This document shows positions 26,513-34,286 of a DNA stretch of 64,000 bases, piece by piece. This stretch comes from Saprospiraceae bacterium (lineage in GTDB: Bacteria > Bacteroidota > Bacteroidia > Chitinophagales > Saprospiraceae), in the NCBI GenBank assembly GCA_027488935.1, contig JAIYAP010000027.1, forward strand, positions 43,607 through 107,606, written 5' to 3'. Both the position numbers and the translations under genes were made by a program. Numbering within the stretch: position 1 is the first letter of the stretch; every line of letters begins with the position of its first letter. A model generated the notes under the pieces. The model saw nothing but the letters and a program-made list of their open reading frames with translations, did not search any database and was not told the DNA's origin.

Positions 26513-27298
26513 TTAAGGAAGCTGCTCCGAATAATTGGTGTACGTGGTTTGGATGATTTTGGTATAGCAAATACCAGATCCCGTTTTCAAATAATGTTTT
26601 TCAATGCGCGTTTTCGGACGCAATCCATTGGGGCCTCTTTCATATCGGACCATTTCTTCCAGATCTAATTGCCCAGCCTCATAAATCTTAATTACAGCCG
26701 AGTTTTGATCCAAATTTATTATATACTCAAACTCTGCGTTTTTAATTTGAGTAATGTTTTGATTAGTTTGAACATTATATCCTTGGCGCTGCAACTGTTG
26801 AATATCCTCTGCGGTTGGTAATGCAATTGAATACATTTGGGTAAGATCTCCGGATGTAAGAGATGCCTTCATTGTTTCGTAGTTTTCGGTATATTTTGGA
26901 TCCGCAGGCGTGTTTAAAACAACCGCATTGTTAGCATCCATCAATCGGGTTCCGGTTTTATCAATGATTATCTTTTTTGCTTCAGTCATCCAATCTTTTT
27001 TGGAGTTGTCGCTGACCACTGTAATGGTGGTGGTGATGTCTTTTGCAGCATTTTGGGTAATCAAATAGTTTTGTACACGTTCTGTGGTCGCAAACCCTAC
27101 CTTATCTAAGGTAGTTAATTGATTTGCAACTTGCTGATTTGCAACGGTAAAGCTGGTCTTTTCTGTTTCTGTATAGGAAACACTTGATCGAATGCCTGTT
27201 GTTTGTGCAATGATAAAATGTCCCGATAAAAAAAGGATCGATAGACATAATTGCCATGACTTGGTTTTAAAAAAAACATTCAAATTGAAATTTTTCAT
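26513..27298 (-). CDS. Exported protein of unknown function
   Basis: 261 residues, signal peptide 1-32 (FIIAQ). The middle is helical/mixed (TERVQNYLITQNAAKDITTT, WMTEAKKIIIDKTG) and the end polar with few cysteines. No family recognised. It lies between the S8 protease gene (97 bp upstream, with the 64-bp repeat in the gap) and the lipase-like gene (33 bp downstream), so it is probably part of that export unit. Confidence 0.65.
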   Translation of the reverse strand: MKNFNLNVFFKTKSWQLCLSILFLSGHFIIAQTTGIRSSVSYTETEKTSFTVANQQVANQLTTLDKVGFATTERVQNYLITQNAAKDITTTITVVSDNSKKDWMTEAKKIIIDKTGTRLMDANNAVVLNTPADPKYTENYETMKASLTSGDLTQMYSIALPTAEDIQQLQRQGYNVQTNQNITQIKNAEFEYIINLDQNSAVIKIYEAGQLDLEEMVRYERGPNGLRPKTRIEKHYLKTGSGICYTKIIQTTYTNYSEQLP

Positions 27299-27321
27299 TG
27301 AATTAAATTGATTTTTTACAC

Positions 27322-27385
27322 TGCCTACTCTTTCCGCTTTTCAGCTACCGCGCCCGTACTCTTTCAGGATTTTCCGGGAAACTCC
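27322..27385 (-). repeat. 64-bp intergenic element, copy 1
   Basis: About 85 percent identical by eye to the element at 28644-28709. On the minus strand it contains two AAAGAGTA boxes exactly 31 bp apart (27364-27357 and 27333-27326), with a GC-rich stretch between. It lies 24 bp before the ATG of the 261-aa protein. Confidence 0.75.
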
Positions 27386-27395
27386 TCAAAATGAA

Positions 27396-28616
27396 TTAAA
27401 TGCGTTTTGCAATTCGATAATTGGCTAAGGGCGAACCACAGGGGGCTATACCGCCCGCCAGCGGCGCATTTACCCGGGCATGGATGATGCCTGCAACCAC
27501 TGGTGTGGCTTGGGAAGTACCCGACATGGTGGTGTATCCTCCGTTTTTATGGGTCGAATACACACTGGAACCCGTTGCAACCCAATCCACTACCGCCGAT
27601 GACCAGTTGGAATAAATTGCGCAACTTTTGTTGCAGTTCATCGCACCAATGGTGAAAACTTTGGTGCCATTGATACAGCCCGGCTTGCTCAACCCTGCAT
27701 TACCGCTGTTGTTACCCGCCGCAATACATACCCAAGTGCCAGAGAGACCCAGGTTGCGCACCGCATTGGTGATGGCCATGTCTGAGTTTTCGCAGTTCGT
27801 AACCGGATAACCACCCATACTCATGTTTACGACATCGTTCTTTTTGTCGAATTGCGCAACGTGATTCAAACCTTGCAGCAATTGGCTCCAGGTGCCGCCA
27901 CCTGCATTCGCAAGTACTTTGACGGGTATTACTTTTGCCCCCGCCGATACACCCACTACACCAATGTTGTTGTTTTTAGCCGCTGCGATGCCTGCAACAT
28001 GGGTGCCATGACCGTGGCCATCCTCTACACTTTGACCCGGAATAAAGGACCGGGCAAGCATCGGGTTGCTGATCACATTCAAATCTGGATGATCCATGTC
28101 AATCCCTGTGTCCAAAATCCAGATACACGTTGATTTGGTACTTCCATCCACCGACCCACCAGCATTGTTAATGGCGCAAGTGGTAACCTGACCTGCCGAT
28201 TCAGCCTCTTTTGGCCGTTCCTCCAGGTCCGGAGCGGTAAACGCAACATAGTAATCCTGAAAAACACCCGCAACATCCGCATCCTGGCGGACGCGTAATA
28301 CCGCTTCATCGGTCAGTTGGGCGGTAAAACCTACCACGGCGTCGGCGTATTCATTTAAAACGACCGTTTCCGAAATGCCCAGTTTGCTGCGTAACGCTTT
28401 GAGTTTCGTCAGGTTACTATTACGCAAAGGCGTATTGATTTCTGCGGTTTGTTCACGGTCTGCCGATTCGGTTTCCAACAGGCATACGGGCGTGATGGCA
28501 GTTTCCTTGATGAGTACAATGTACTGTCCGGGGACTGGTTCCTGGCTGCTCTCCTGGGCGGTTGCTGAATAGCCATAAAAGGTGAAAAACAGCAACAACA
28601 TGCGTAAGTAATTCAT
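27396..28616 (-). CDS. S8 (subtilisin-like) serine protease with I9-like prodomain
   Basis: 406 residues. Signal peptide 1-20 (ATAQ). Residues about 31-128 look like an inhibitor I9 propeptide (GQYIVLIKET, VVLNEYADAVVGFTAQLTDE). The triad is D169 (CIWILDTGIDMDHPDL), H203 (GHGTHVAGIAAAKNNN) and S368 (GTSQATPVV), with the oxyanion asparagine in AAGNNSGNA. Eight or more cysteines suggest disulfides outside the cell. It is the proteinase K-like subgroup. Copies of the 64-66 bp element lie on both sides. It would be processed from an inactive precursor after export. Confidence 0.9.
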   Translation of the reverse strand: MNYLRMLLLFFTFYGYSATAQESSQEPVPGQYIVLIKETAITPVCLLETESADREQTAEINTPLRNSNLTKLKALRSKLGISETVVLNEYADAVVGFTAQLTDEAVLRVRQDADVAGVFQDYYVAFTAPDLEERPKEAESAGQVTTCAINNAGGSVDGSTKSTCIWILDTGIDMDHPDLNVISNPMLARSFIPGQSVEDGHGHGTHVAGIAAAKNNNIGVVGVSAGAKVIPVKVLANAGGGTWSQLLQGLNHVAQFDKKNDVVNMSMGGYPVTNCENSDMAITNAVRNLGLSGTWVCIAAGNNSGNAGLSKPGCINGTKVFTIGAMNCNKSCAIYSNWSSAVVDWVATGSSVYSTHKNGGYTTMSGTSQATPVVAGIIHARVNAPLAGGIAPCGSPLANYRIAKRI

Positions 28617-28643
28617 AATGCATTAAAAAAATTGGGTAATTTG

Positions 28644-28709
28644 TGCCTACTCTTTCCGCTTTTCGGCTTGCGCGCCCGTACTCTTTGGTCGGATTTTCCG
28701 GGAATCTCC
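28644..28709 (-). repeat. 66-bp intergenic element, copy 2
   Basis: Second copy of the element at 27322-27385, 28 bp before the ATG of the S8 protease and 29 bp after the small frameshifted gene. Minus-strand AAAGAGTA boxes at 28686-28679 and 28655-28648 keep the 31-bp spacing. Confidence 0.75.
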
Positions 28710-28737
28710 GTGAAGACAAACAAGGAGCAATGCATGG

Positions 28738-28942
28738 TCAAAATTTTAATGTTTGCATTTCTGGTTCAAGGTTCTCCACGCCTTGAGGCTCCAACTTTTT
28801 CCATTCCCCCAGCATCACTCCTGTTTGTCGTTCGGTTTTGGGACCATTTTGGGTCGGTGGTTTAACCGGGCGATTGGTCGTGGGCACCCAGCCATTTGGG
28901 ATTGTTCATTGGGGTAATTGGATTAAAAGAAATTGTTTTCAT
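28738..28942 (-). pseudogene. Small gene split by a +1 frameshift
   Basis: On the minus strand an ATG at 28942 opens MKTISFNPITPMNNPK and runs 26 codons to a TAA at 28864-28862. The +1 frame, open from 28905 to a TGA at 28738, encodes VKPPTQNGPKTERQTGVMLG and then EWKKLEPQGVENLEPEMQTL, which has strong protein-like composition. Joining the frames anywhere in the overlap gives one protein of about 66 residues. It has no signal peptide or known motif. A perfect -7 box (TACATTTG) lies 60 bp before the ATG. It may be a decayed gene, a sequence error or a programmed frameshift; it is the first reading frame of the protease-lipase run. Confidence 0.5.
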
Positions 28943-29001
28943 CGTGTTTGTTTTGAAGTTCTGAAGCGTGCTGTGGATTAAAACGTGTTTTGTTGACAGG
29001 A

Positions 29002-29009
29002 CAAATGTA
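29002..29009 (-). promoter_or_regulatory. -7 element ahead of the small frameshifted gene
   Basis: On the minus strand this reads TACATTTG, a perfect TAnnTTTG match. No TTG is found at 17-23 bp, so the assignment rests on the -7 box and its position before the small gene and the protease genes. Confidence 0.45.
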
Positions 29010-29153
29010 CGGGTGCTCCAAGGGCTGGTTTGTCGACAATTGGGCTACGATTGAGGGGGTGGTTTTGTGAAAATAAATGATATAAGTTATTGATTTTGAT
29101 ATGTTTGTGTTGTAAATTAATAGGCGCGTAGCTTTAAAAAAACATAAAAAAAA

Positions 29154-29178
29154 CCGCCCATACACGGGGTATGGGCGG
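29154..29178 (-). terminator. Strong terminator of a short minus-strand transcript
   Basis: A perfect 10-bp stem (CCGCCCATAC / GTATGGGCGG) with loop ACGGG, followed by T8 on the minus strand. The only candidate gene before it is the 33-codon frame 29202-29303. Confidence 0.85.
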
Positions 29179-29201
29179 CGAAAAAAATGCACGAAACCTA
29201 C

Positions 29202-29303
29202 TTAAACTCCTACATCAATAATAATAATGGCTTTATCAGAACAAAACGGTTGCTTGTGATCAAAAGCAAAAGAAGGGGTGTGTGGGTAAAAATTTTGTAG
29301 CAT
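29202..29303 (-). CDS. Possible 33-residue peptide or small RNA
   Basis: On the minus strand, ATG at 29303 encodes MLQNFYPHTPSFAFDHKQPF followed by CSDKAIIIIDVGV and a stop, 23 bp before a strong terminator. No known peptide family. The well-formed terminator needs some transcript, and no longer reading frame is available, so either this peptide or a non-coding RNA of about 150-180 nt is made. Coding status is a guess. Confidence 0.3.
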   Translation of the reverse strand: MLQNFYPHTPSFAFDHKQPFCSDKAIIIIDVGV

Positions 29304-29788
29304 GGGTGTGTGTATTAAAAGTGAAAATCATGCTGCAAAATTGGCAGGCTCCAGTAGGGCGGTGTACCGACAAAAAAAACGCTTTTTTAAAGGTGATTTT
29401 GATTGATAGTTTGTATTTTTATATTTGTTAATATGTTTATTATCAAATAGTTGTATTCATTTTTAGGGAATTTTATTGGTTAAAAAACGCGTTTTGGGGC
29501 CTTTTTCAACGCCAATTGTTGGTGGAAACGATGCTTAAATTTGTAACAAAAATTTGTCCCTTAAAAACACCCGTTTTTATTAAAAAATAGCCCAAAATGC
29601 CCGTTTTTCATCGGTTTTTCTATTTCCCCCCTTTTGTAAAAAGGAAAAAAGTGGCCTGGAAACCCTAGTTTGGCCAGCTTCTCGTGGAAAACTTCCCGAA
29701 AAATGTAATATTTTTTTAGACTGCTATTAGGCCATTTTTGAGCATTCAACAATGACAACATTCATTCAGACTCATTCATGCCTATATT
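29304..29788. other. AT-rich intergenic region
   Basis: Between the small minus-strand unit and the TPR-like gene. Many A/T runs and short palindromes, but no promoter box at a convincing position and no supported gene; a 66-codon minus-strand frame here is low-complexity (repeated F, K and N) and is not accepted. Confidence 0.5.
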
Positions 29789-31351
29789 ATGATCAAGGAA
29801 CTTAACGAACTTGTTTGGTACGCTGAAAAATCACTTTGGCGCGACGAAGCCCTGCTCGGTTTTTTGTGTAAAAACAAACCAGAAGTGCTGCAATTGTATA
29901 ACCTGATTCAAAAACACCATTTTAAATCAGATGAAGAAGCGGCTAAATCGATCGGACTTTGTCTGACCACCTACAAAAAATACGCAAAAGCCCTCAAAAT
30001 GCACCTGCAGGATATGGTGTTCTTTTATAATGAGGAGAAAGCACGCGCCGATTTGCGCCTCAAAAACCTTTTCGAAGGGATCAAGGATCTGGGTGCCATG
30101 CGGCTCTTGTATGCGCGCGGCTGCAAACTAGCCAGCAAAGAAGTCGCCGAAAGCCTGTTGAAGCGCGGACTCCTGTACGATTGGCCCGATTTTGTCCAAT
30201 ATGCCGCTTTATACCTGAGAGACTGTGCTTTACGGGTGAGCGGCAATGAAAAAGAGTTTGAGTATTACGCCAATTTGTACCATCAATATAAAGGCTGGGC
30301 GGACTTGGAAAACCAGGCCTGGGAATATGTACAACGCACTCAATTACCTTACCGCCGTAAAACAGGTGCCCGACAAGTTAAACCCGAACAAACCCGTCGA
30401 TATATTCGAACCTTGCAGGAGCATGTAGATACAGCACCTTCTATTATGTTCCATATCCATTTTTATTTGCTGAACAATCAGTATTTTTTGGAAACATATG
30501 ATCACACCGCACTTTTAAAGAACAGCAATAAGGCCTTGGCTTATTTGGAAAATAAACCCTATCAAATTAACAACCTGCAAGCGGCTTTTCACTACATGAA
30601 GGTAATTGCTTATACTTATTTGGGTAATTATGAAGAGGGTGAGCAGGCTGCACAAACCGGGCTTAGCCTCGCAGCGGAGGGAACGGCCTCCTGGTTTAGC
30701 GCCCAGGAAGTGTACCTTTATTTATCCTTGCATACTTGTAATTATGAAAAGGCATTCAGTGTATATCTGCAAGTGTACACACACCGCCGATTTGTAGCCT
30801 TGCATGCAGCCCAACAAGAACTCTGGCATATTTCGGGTGCATATTGCTATATTTTACACCATTTAACGGGCGTTCCACTGCCTTCTGGATTTCCAACCTA
30901 TAAAAGTGGTAAGTTTTTAAACGGAATCCAAAATTATCACAATGATAAAGATGGAATGAATATCGCTATTTTGATCGCGCATTTTCTCTTGCAACTCCTT
31001 GAAGGAAAGGATATTGCGGTATGGGACCGCATTGCTGCCCTCGCCAAATACCGCGAACGTTACCTCATGGATGATCCTTTTGTAGCCCGTTCTGAAATTT
31101 TTATTAAAATGCTGGTTTTATTGGTCAAAACGGGTTTTCAACGCGCCGTATTTCTTGAAAAACTAGCCCCCCTGTTGGATGACTTGCGCAAACTACCGCT
31201 GCAATTAACAAATCAGGCGCATGAATTAGAAATCGTTCCATATGAAAATCTGATTCACTTGATAACCAATCAACTGTCAAAACGAGGGGGCTTTATCGCC
31301 CGCGCGCAACCAGGTGTACGGGGAACTGAACAGCAGTGGATGCGCGTATAG
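29789..31351 (+). CDS. TPR-like helical protein, possible regulator
   Basis: 520 residues without signal peptide, so cytoplasmic. Residues 40-75 have a helix-turn-helix-like stretch (SDEEAAKSIGLCLTTYKKYAKALK). From about 75 on the chain is helix pairs of TPR type (YMKVIAYTYLGNYEEGEQAAQTGL, YLYLSLHTCNYEKAFSVYLQ). The architecture, DNA-binding-like head plus TPR body, is that of a peptide- or protein-sensing regulator, but no named family is certain. It is divergent from the protease-lipase run and lies upstream of an M1 peptidase on its own strand. The ATG start is the first in frame. Confidence 0.65.
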   Translation: MIKELNELVWYAEKSLWRDEALLGFLCKNKPEVLQLYNLIQKHHFKSDEEAAKSIGLCLTTYKKYAKALKMHLQDMVFFYNEEKARADLRLKNLFEGIKDLGAMRLLYARGCKLASKEVAESLLKRGLLYDWPDFVQYAALYLRDCALRVSGNEKEFEYYANLYHQYKGWADLENQAWEYVQRTQLPYRRKTGARQVKPEQTRRYIRTLQEHVDTAPSIMFHIHFYLLNNQYFLETYDHTALLKNSNKALAYLENKPYQINNLQAAFHYMKVIAYTYLGNYEEGEQAAQTGLSLAAEGTASWFSAQEVYLYLSLHTCNYEKAFSVYLQVYTHRRFVALHAAQQELWHISGAYCYILHHLTGVPLPSGFPTYKSGKFLNGIQNYHNDKDGMNIAILIAHFLLQLLEGKDIAVWDRIAALAKYRERYLMDDPFVARSEIFIKMLVLLVKTGFQRAVFLEKLAPLLDDLRKLPLQLTNQAHELEIVPYENLIHLITNQLSKRGGFIARAQPGVRGTEQQWMRV

Positions 31352-31431
31352 GTACATGCTGTTTTAAACCCATTTCACGTGCAAAAATTCGTGTATTGTT
31401 ATTTCCTTATTAGAACCGTTCGCATTTTTTA

Positions 31432-31439
31432 TACATTTG
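31432..31439 (+). promoter_or_regulatory. -7 element of the M1 peptidase gene
   Basis: TACATTTG, perfect TAnnTTTG, 23 bp before the ATG at 31463. It lies inside the GTG-started extension of the frame, which therefore is unlikely to be translated. Confidence 0.5.
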
Positions 31440-31462
31440 CCCAACAATTCATCCTTTTGGTT

Positions 31463-33334
31463 ATGCTGCGAATCTTAATCGTTTGTTTCTTTATATGTCT
31501 GTTCCAAGGCACAGGCATTACTCAAAATGGCCTTTTTGTGCATCGGAATATCCGCAATGCCTACGACAAAGGCACACGCAGTTTCGATGGGAAACCGGGC
31601 GCTAATTATTGGCAAAACAAGGCACAATATACCATCGATGTCAGTCTGGATCCCAAAAAAAGGATGCTGAAAGGGCACGAAACAGTGGTTTATTTCAATA
31701 ATAGTCCGGATACACTGAAAATAATTCGTCTGAAATTGACGCATGACCTGTACAAAAAAGGCGGTCAGCGCGATGCTGAAGTGGATCCCGAAGATGTAGA
31801 CGATGGTACCAAAATTGAAAATCTTCGTATCAATGGTCGTACGATTGGGGAGAAAGAGCAACGCCGTTTTGCTACTTTTTTGGATGTGCTTTTAAAAAAC
31901 AATCCGCTTTCCCCAAAATCGTCTATCCAATTAGAAGTCAACTGGTCGTACACAATACCAGCCGATCCTAACGCGACCCGGGAATGCCGATGCGATCCGA
32001 GCACTTATTTTGTGCCTTATTTTTACCCACAAATAGCCGTTTATGATGACCTGCAAGGATGGGCCAATACCCCATACAACGGCCTGCAGGAGTTTTACAA
32101 TGACTTTTCTGATTACGATTTGACCATCACGGTTCCAAAATCTTATATGGTTTGGGCTACAGGTGAATGGCAAAATCCGTTAGAAATGTTGGAACCTGCC
32201 ACTTTTGAAAAATGGAATAAGGCGCATAAATCAGAATCAGTGATGTCTGTATTTACCGAAGCCGACCTCAAAAAAGGGGGCGTTTTTAAAAAGTCCAAAC
32301 AACATGTATTTCGTTATAAGGCCTCCAGTGTGCCCGATGTTACGTTTGCTTGCAGCGACCATTATAATTGGGATGCACGCTCGGTTGTAGTGGATGATCT
32401 TACTGGTCGCCGGACATTTGTAAGCGCTGTTTATGCTACGGATGCAAAGGATTTTTACAAAGTGGCCGATATTGCGGCACGTGGTATTCGGCTGATGAGC
32501 ACCTGGTTGCCTGGATACCCGTTCCCTTACCCCTGCGAAACGGTGGTGCATGGCAATGATGGCATGGAATACCCCATGATGGTCAATGACTACAGCCTGG
32601 GTGACCGTGACCCAACAGGTTTGACTGCCCATGAGGTGGCGCACACCTATTTCCCGTTTATGATGGGCGTTAATGAACAACGTTATGCCTGGATGGATGA
32701 AGGTTGGGCTTCTTTTTTTGATCATTTTTTGGAAGATTCCCTCAATAATACCAGTAACAATGCGCTACGCAATTATTCTGCAGTGGCTGGGCGCGACTAT
32801 GATGTCCCGCCTATGACCCAATCGCAGTTTTTGAGTGGCCGTGCTTATGGAATTGCTTCCTATGACCGACCACAATCGGCCTATGTTGTGTTGTTGGATT
32901 TGCTGGGATACGAAAAGTTTCATGCCTGTATGCGGGTTTATATGGACCGTTGGAAAGGTAAACACCCCCAACCTTACGATTTCTTTTATACCTGGAATGA
33001 TGCATCAGGTCAATCGCTGGATTGGTTTTGGAAACCCTGGTTTTTTGAATGGGGTTATCCAGACTTAGGAATTCAAGGTGTTGTGAAAAATGAAGCAGCC
33101 AATTGTTTCGTTATAACCATCGAACGAAAAGGAACTTTGCCCATCCCCGTTTGGTTAACCATTGTTTACATCGATGGAACCAAAGAAACCGTGCATAAAA
33201 CGGCAGAAATTTGGAAAGATGGCAAAGCCAATATAAAAATTAACGCTGCTACGGGAAAAACCATCAGTGAAATAAAACTGGGAAATCGCAATGTTCCCGA
33301 TTCTAATAGCAAGGACAACTCCTGGCAACCTTAA
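31463..33334 (+). CDS. M1 family zinc metallopeptidase, exported
   Basis: 623 residues from ATG (MLRILIVCFFICLFQG); the frame opens earlier at a GTG, but the promoter box lies in between. Signal peptide about 1-20. The zinc site is H390-E-V-A-H394 with E413 (WMDEGWASF), the HEXXH-18-E pattern of M1 aminopeptidases, preceded by GMEYPMMVND, a variant of the GAMEN substrate loop. The N-terminal domain is the usual beta-saddle (DVSLDPKKRMLKGHETVVYF). The C-terminal region is shorter than in classical aminopeptidase N. It would trim peptides in the periplasm or at the surface. Confidence 0.9.
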   Translation: MLRILIVCFFICLFQGTGITQNGLFVHRNIRNAYDKGTRSFDGKPGANYWQNKAQYTIDVSLDPKKRMLKGHETVVYFNNSPDTLKIIRLKLTHDLYKKGGQRDAEVDPEDVDDGTKIENLRINGRTIGEKEQRRFATFLDVLLKNNPLSPKSSIQLEVNWSYTIPADPNATRECRCDPSTYFVPYFYPQIAVYDDLQGWANTPYNGLQEFYNDFSDYDLTITVPKSYMVWATGEWQNPLEMLEPATFEKWNKAHKSESVMSVFTEADLKKGGVFKKSKQHVFRYKASSVPDVTFACSDHYNWDARSVVVDDLTGRRTFVSAVYATDAKDFYKVADIAARGIRLMSTWLPGYPFPYPCETVVHGNDGMEYPMMVNDYSLGDRDPTGLTAHEVAHTYFPFMMGVNEQRYAWMDEGWASFFDHFLEDSLNNTSNNALRNYSAVAGRDYDVPPMTQSQFLSGRAYGIASYDRPQSAYVVLLDLLGYEKFHACMRVYMDRWKGKHPQPYDFFYTWNDASGQSLDWFWKPWFFEWGYPDLGIQGVVKNEAANCFVITIERKGTLPIPVWLTIVYIDGTKETVHKTAEIWKDGKANIKINAATGKTISEIKLGNRNVPDSNSKDNSWQP

Positions 33335-33399
33335 TTTTAAGGGCCAATTGATCTTTTGTGTTGAAAATTAAGTTTGTTCACGGCTTAAAATTGAAAATT

Positions 33400-34104
33400 A
33401 TGAAATCTAATAATGTGCTTACCTACCTCTTGTACCTGTTGCTTGCAGGTTTGGTGGTTGCAGCAGCCTTCAAGGCATGCCAGATCAAAAAGGAAAAACA
33501 ATTAGAAAAGGAAAAGCAAGAAGCCGAACTTCAACAGGCTTTGCGCGATATGGGGTACAACTCTAGCGACACTACTGCCAGCGCAGGCAGTTCCTATGCT
33601 GCTGAAAATTCGGGATCTGTGGCAGGTAACACCACCATGCCGCCCAAAACAGGGCGTCAAGCCAACCCAAGTGGCATAGAAGATGAACCCGTTACAACGG
33701 CCAATACAACGGCTAAAACGACCACGCCATCTACCACAACGGCTAAATCTGGAGCGGCCTTGAGTGCCAAAGAAAAAACGGTGGTGGCGCTTCCCAAAGT
33801 GACACCCCAGGTACAAGCAACCGAACCTGCAGCAAAATCTGCCACGAAGCGGACCGTTGCTGCAGCGCCTCGTAAAGCTCGGTATCGGGTGCAGGCTGGT
33901 TCTTTCTCTAAAATGGAAGGTGCCCGTCGTCGTTTAGAGGAAGTGATCAAGTTGGGCTATCCAAATGCCGAAATCGCTAAAATTAACAACGGAAAATTCG
34001 CCGTGGTGATCGTTTTTCGTACCAACAGTAAAGAAGAAGCCATTCGGGTTGCCGATAAACTGGAACAAAAAGGCGTAGATGCTGCGGTGATGGAGAATCG
34101 GTAG
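33400..34104 (+). CDS. SPOR-domain membrane protein
   Basis: 234 residues from the ATG of MKSNNVLTYL; an upstream GTG start is less likely. One N-terminal transmembrane helix (7-25), a Lys/Glu coiled stretch (KKEKQLEKEKQEAELQQAL), a long Thr/Ala/Ser-rich linker, and a SPOR domain at about 160-234 (RYRVQAGSFSKMEGARRRLE, FAVVIVFRTNSKEEAIRVAD). SPOR domains bind denuded peptidoglycan, often at the division site. The stop codon lies inside the left arm of a 77-bp palindrome. Confidence 0.85.
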   Translation: MKSNNVLTYLLYLLLAGLVVAAAFKACQIKKEKQLEKEKQEAELQQALRDMGYNSSDTTASAGSSYAAENSGSVAGNTTMPPKTGRQANPSGIEDEPVTTANTTAKTTTPSTTTAKSGAALSAKEKTVVALPKVTPQVQATEPAAKSATKRTVAAAPRKARYRVQAGSFSKMEGARRRLEEVIKLGYPNAEIAKINNGKFAVVIVFRTNSKEEAIRVADKLEQKGVDAAVMENR

Positions 34105-34172
34105 TTTTAGCGGCGTTAGACTTTCCAGGTCTTCAAGACCTGGAAAGTCTAACGCCGCTAAAACTACCGATT
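34096..34172. repeat. 77-bp perfect palindrome over the SPOR stop codon
   Basis: Two 38-bp arms are exact reverse complements around a single C at 34134. The left arm starts inside the last codons of the SPOR gene and contains its TAG. The centre holds the core GACTTTCCAGGTCTT that recurs at 35179-35252. It would form a very strong hairpin in RNA and a cruciform in DNA, and can act as a terminator for the gene, although no T run follows. Confidence 0.9.
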
Positions 34173-34286
34173 AAACCTAAACTAAAAAGAATAGTCCAAC
34201 AAGAATCAGGATTGTCTATGATTTCAGATCGTAAGCAACCTACTGCGAAAATTCTTTTTTTACACCTAAAATCATTGTTACACACC

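Noticed and set aside
28923..29192. 89-codon minus-strand frame in the gap
   Set aside because: It runs through a perfect terminator hairpin and has random-looking composition; the frameshifted small gene on the same strand explains its 3' part better.
29561..29761. 66-codon minus-strand frame
   Set aside because: AT-rich sequence gives a low-complexity Phe/Lys/Asn product with no start context or relatives I recognise.
31379..31462. GTG-started extension of the M1 peptidase
   Set aside because: A TACATTTG promoter box lies inside it and the signal peptide starts at the ATG at 31463.
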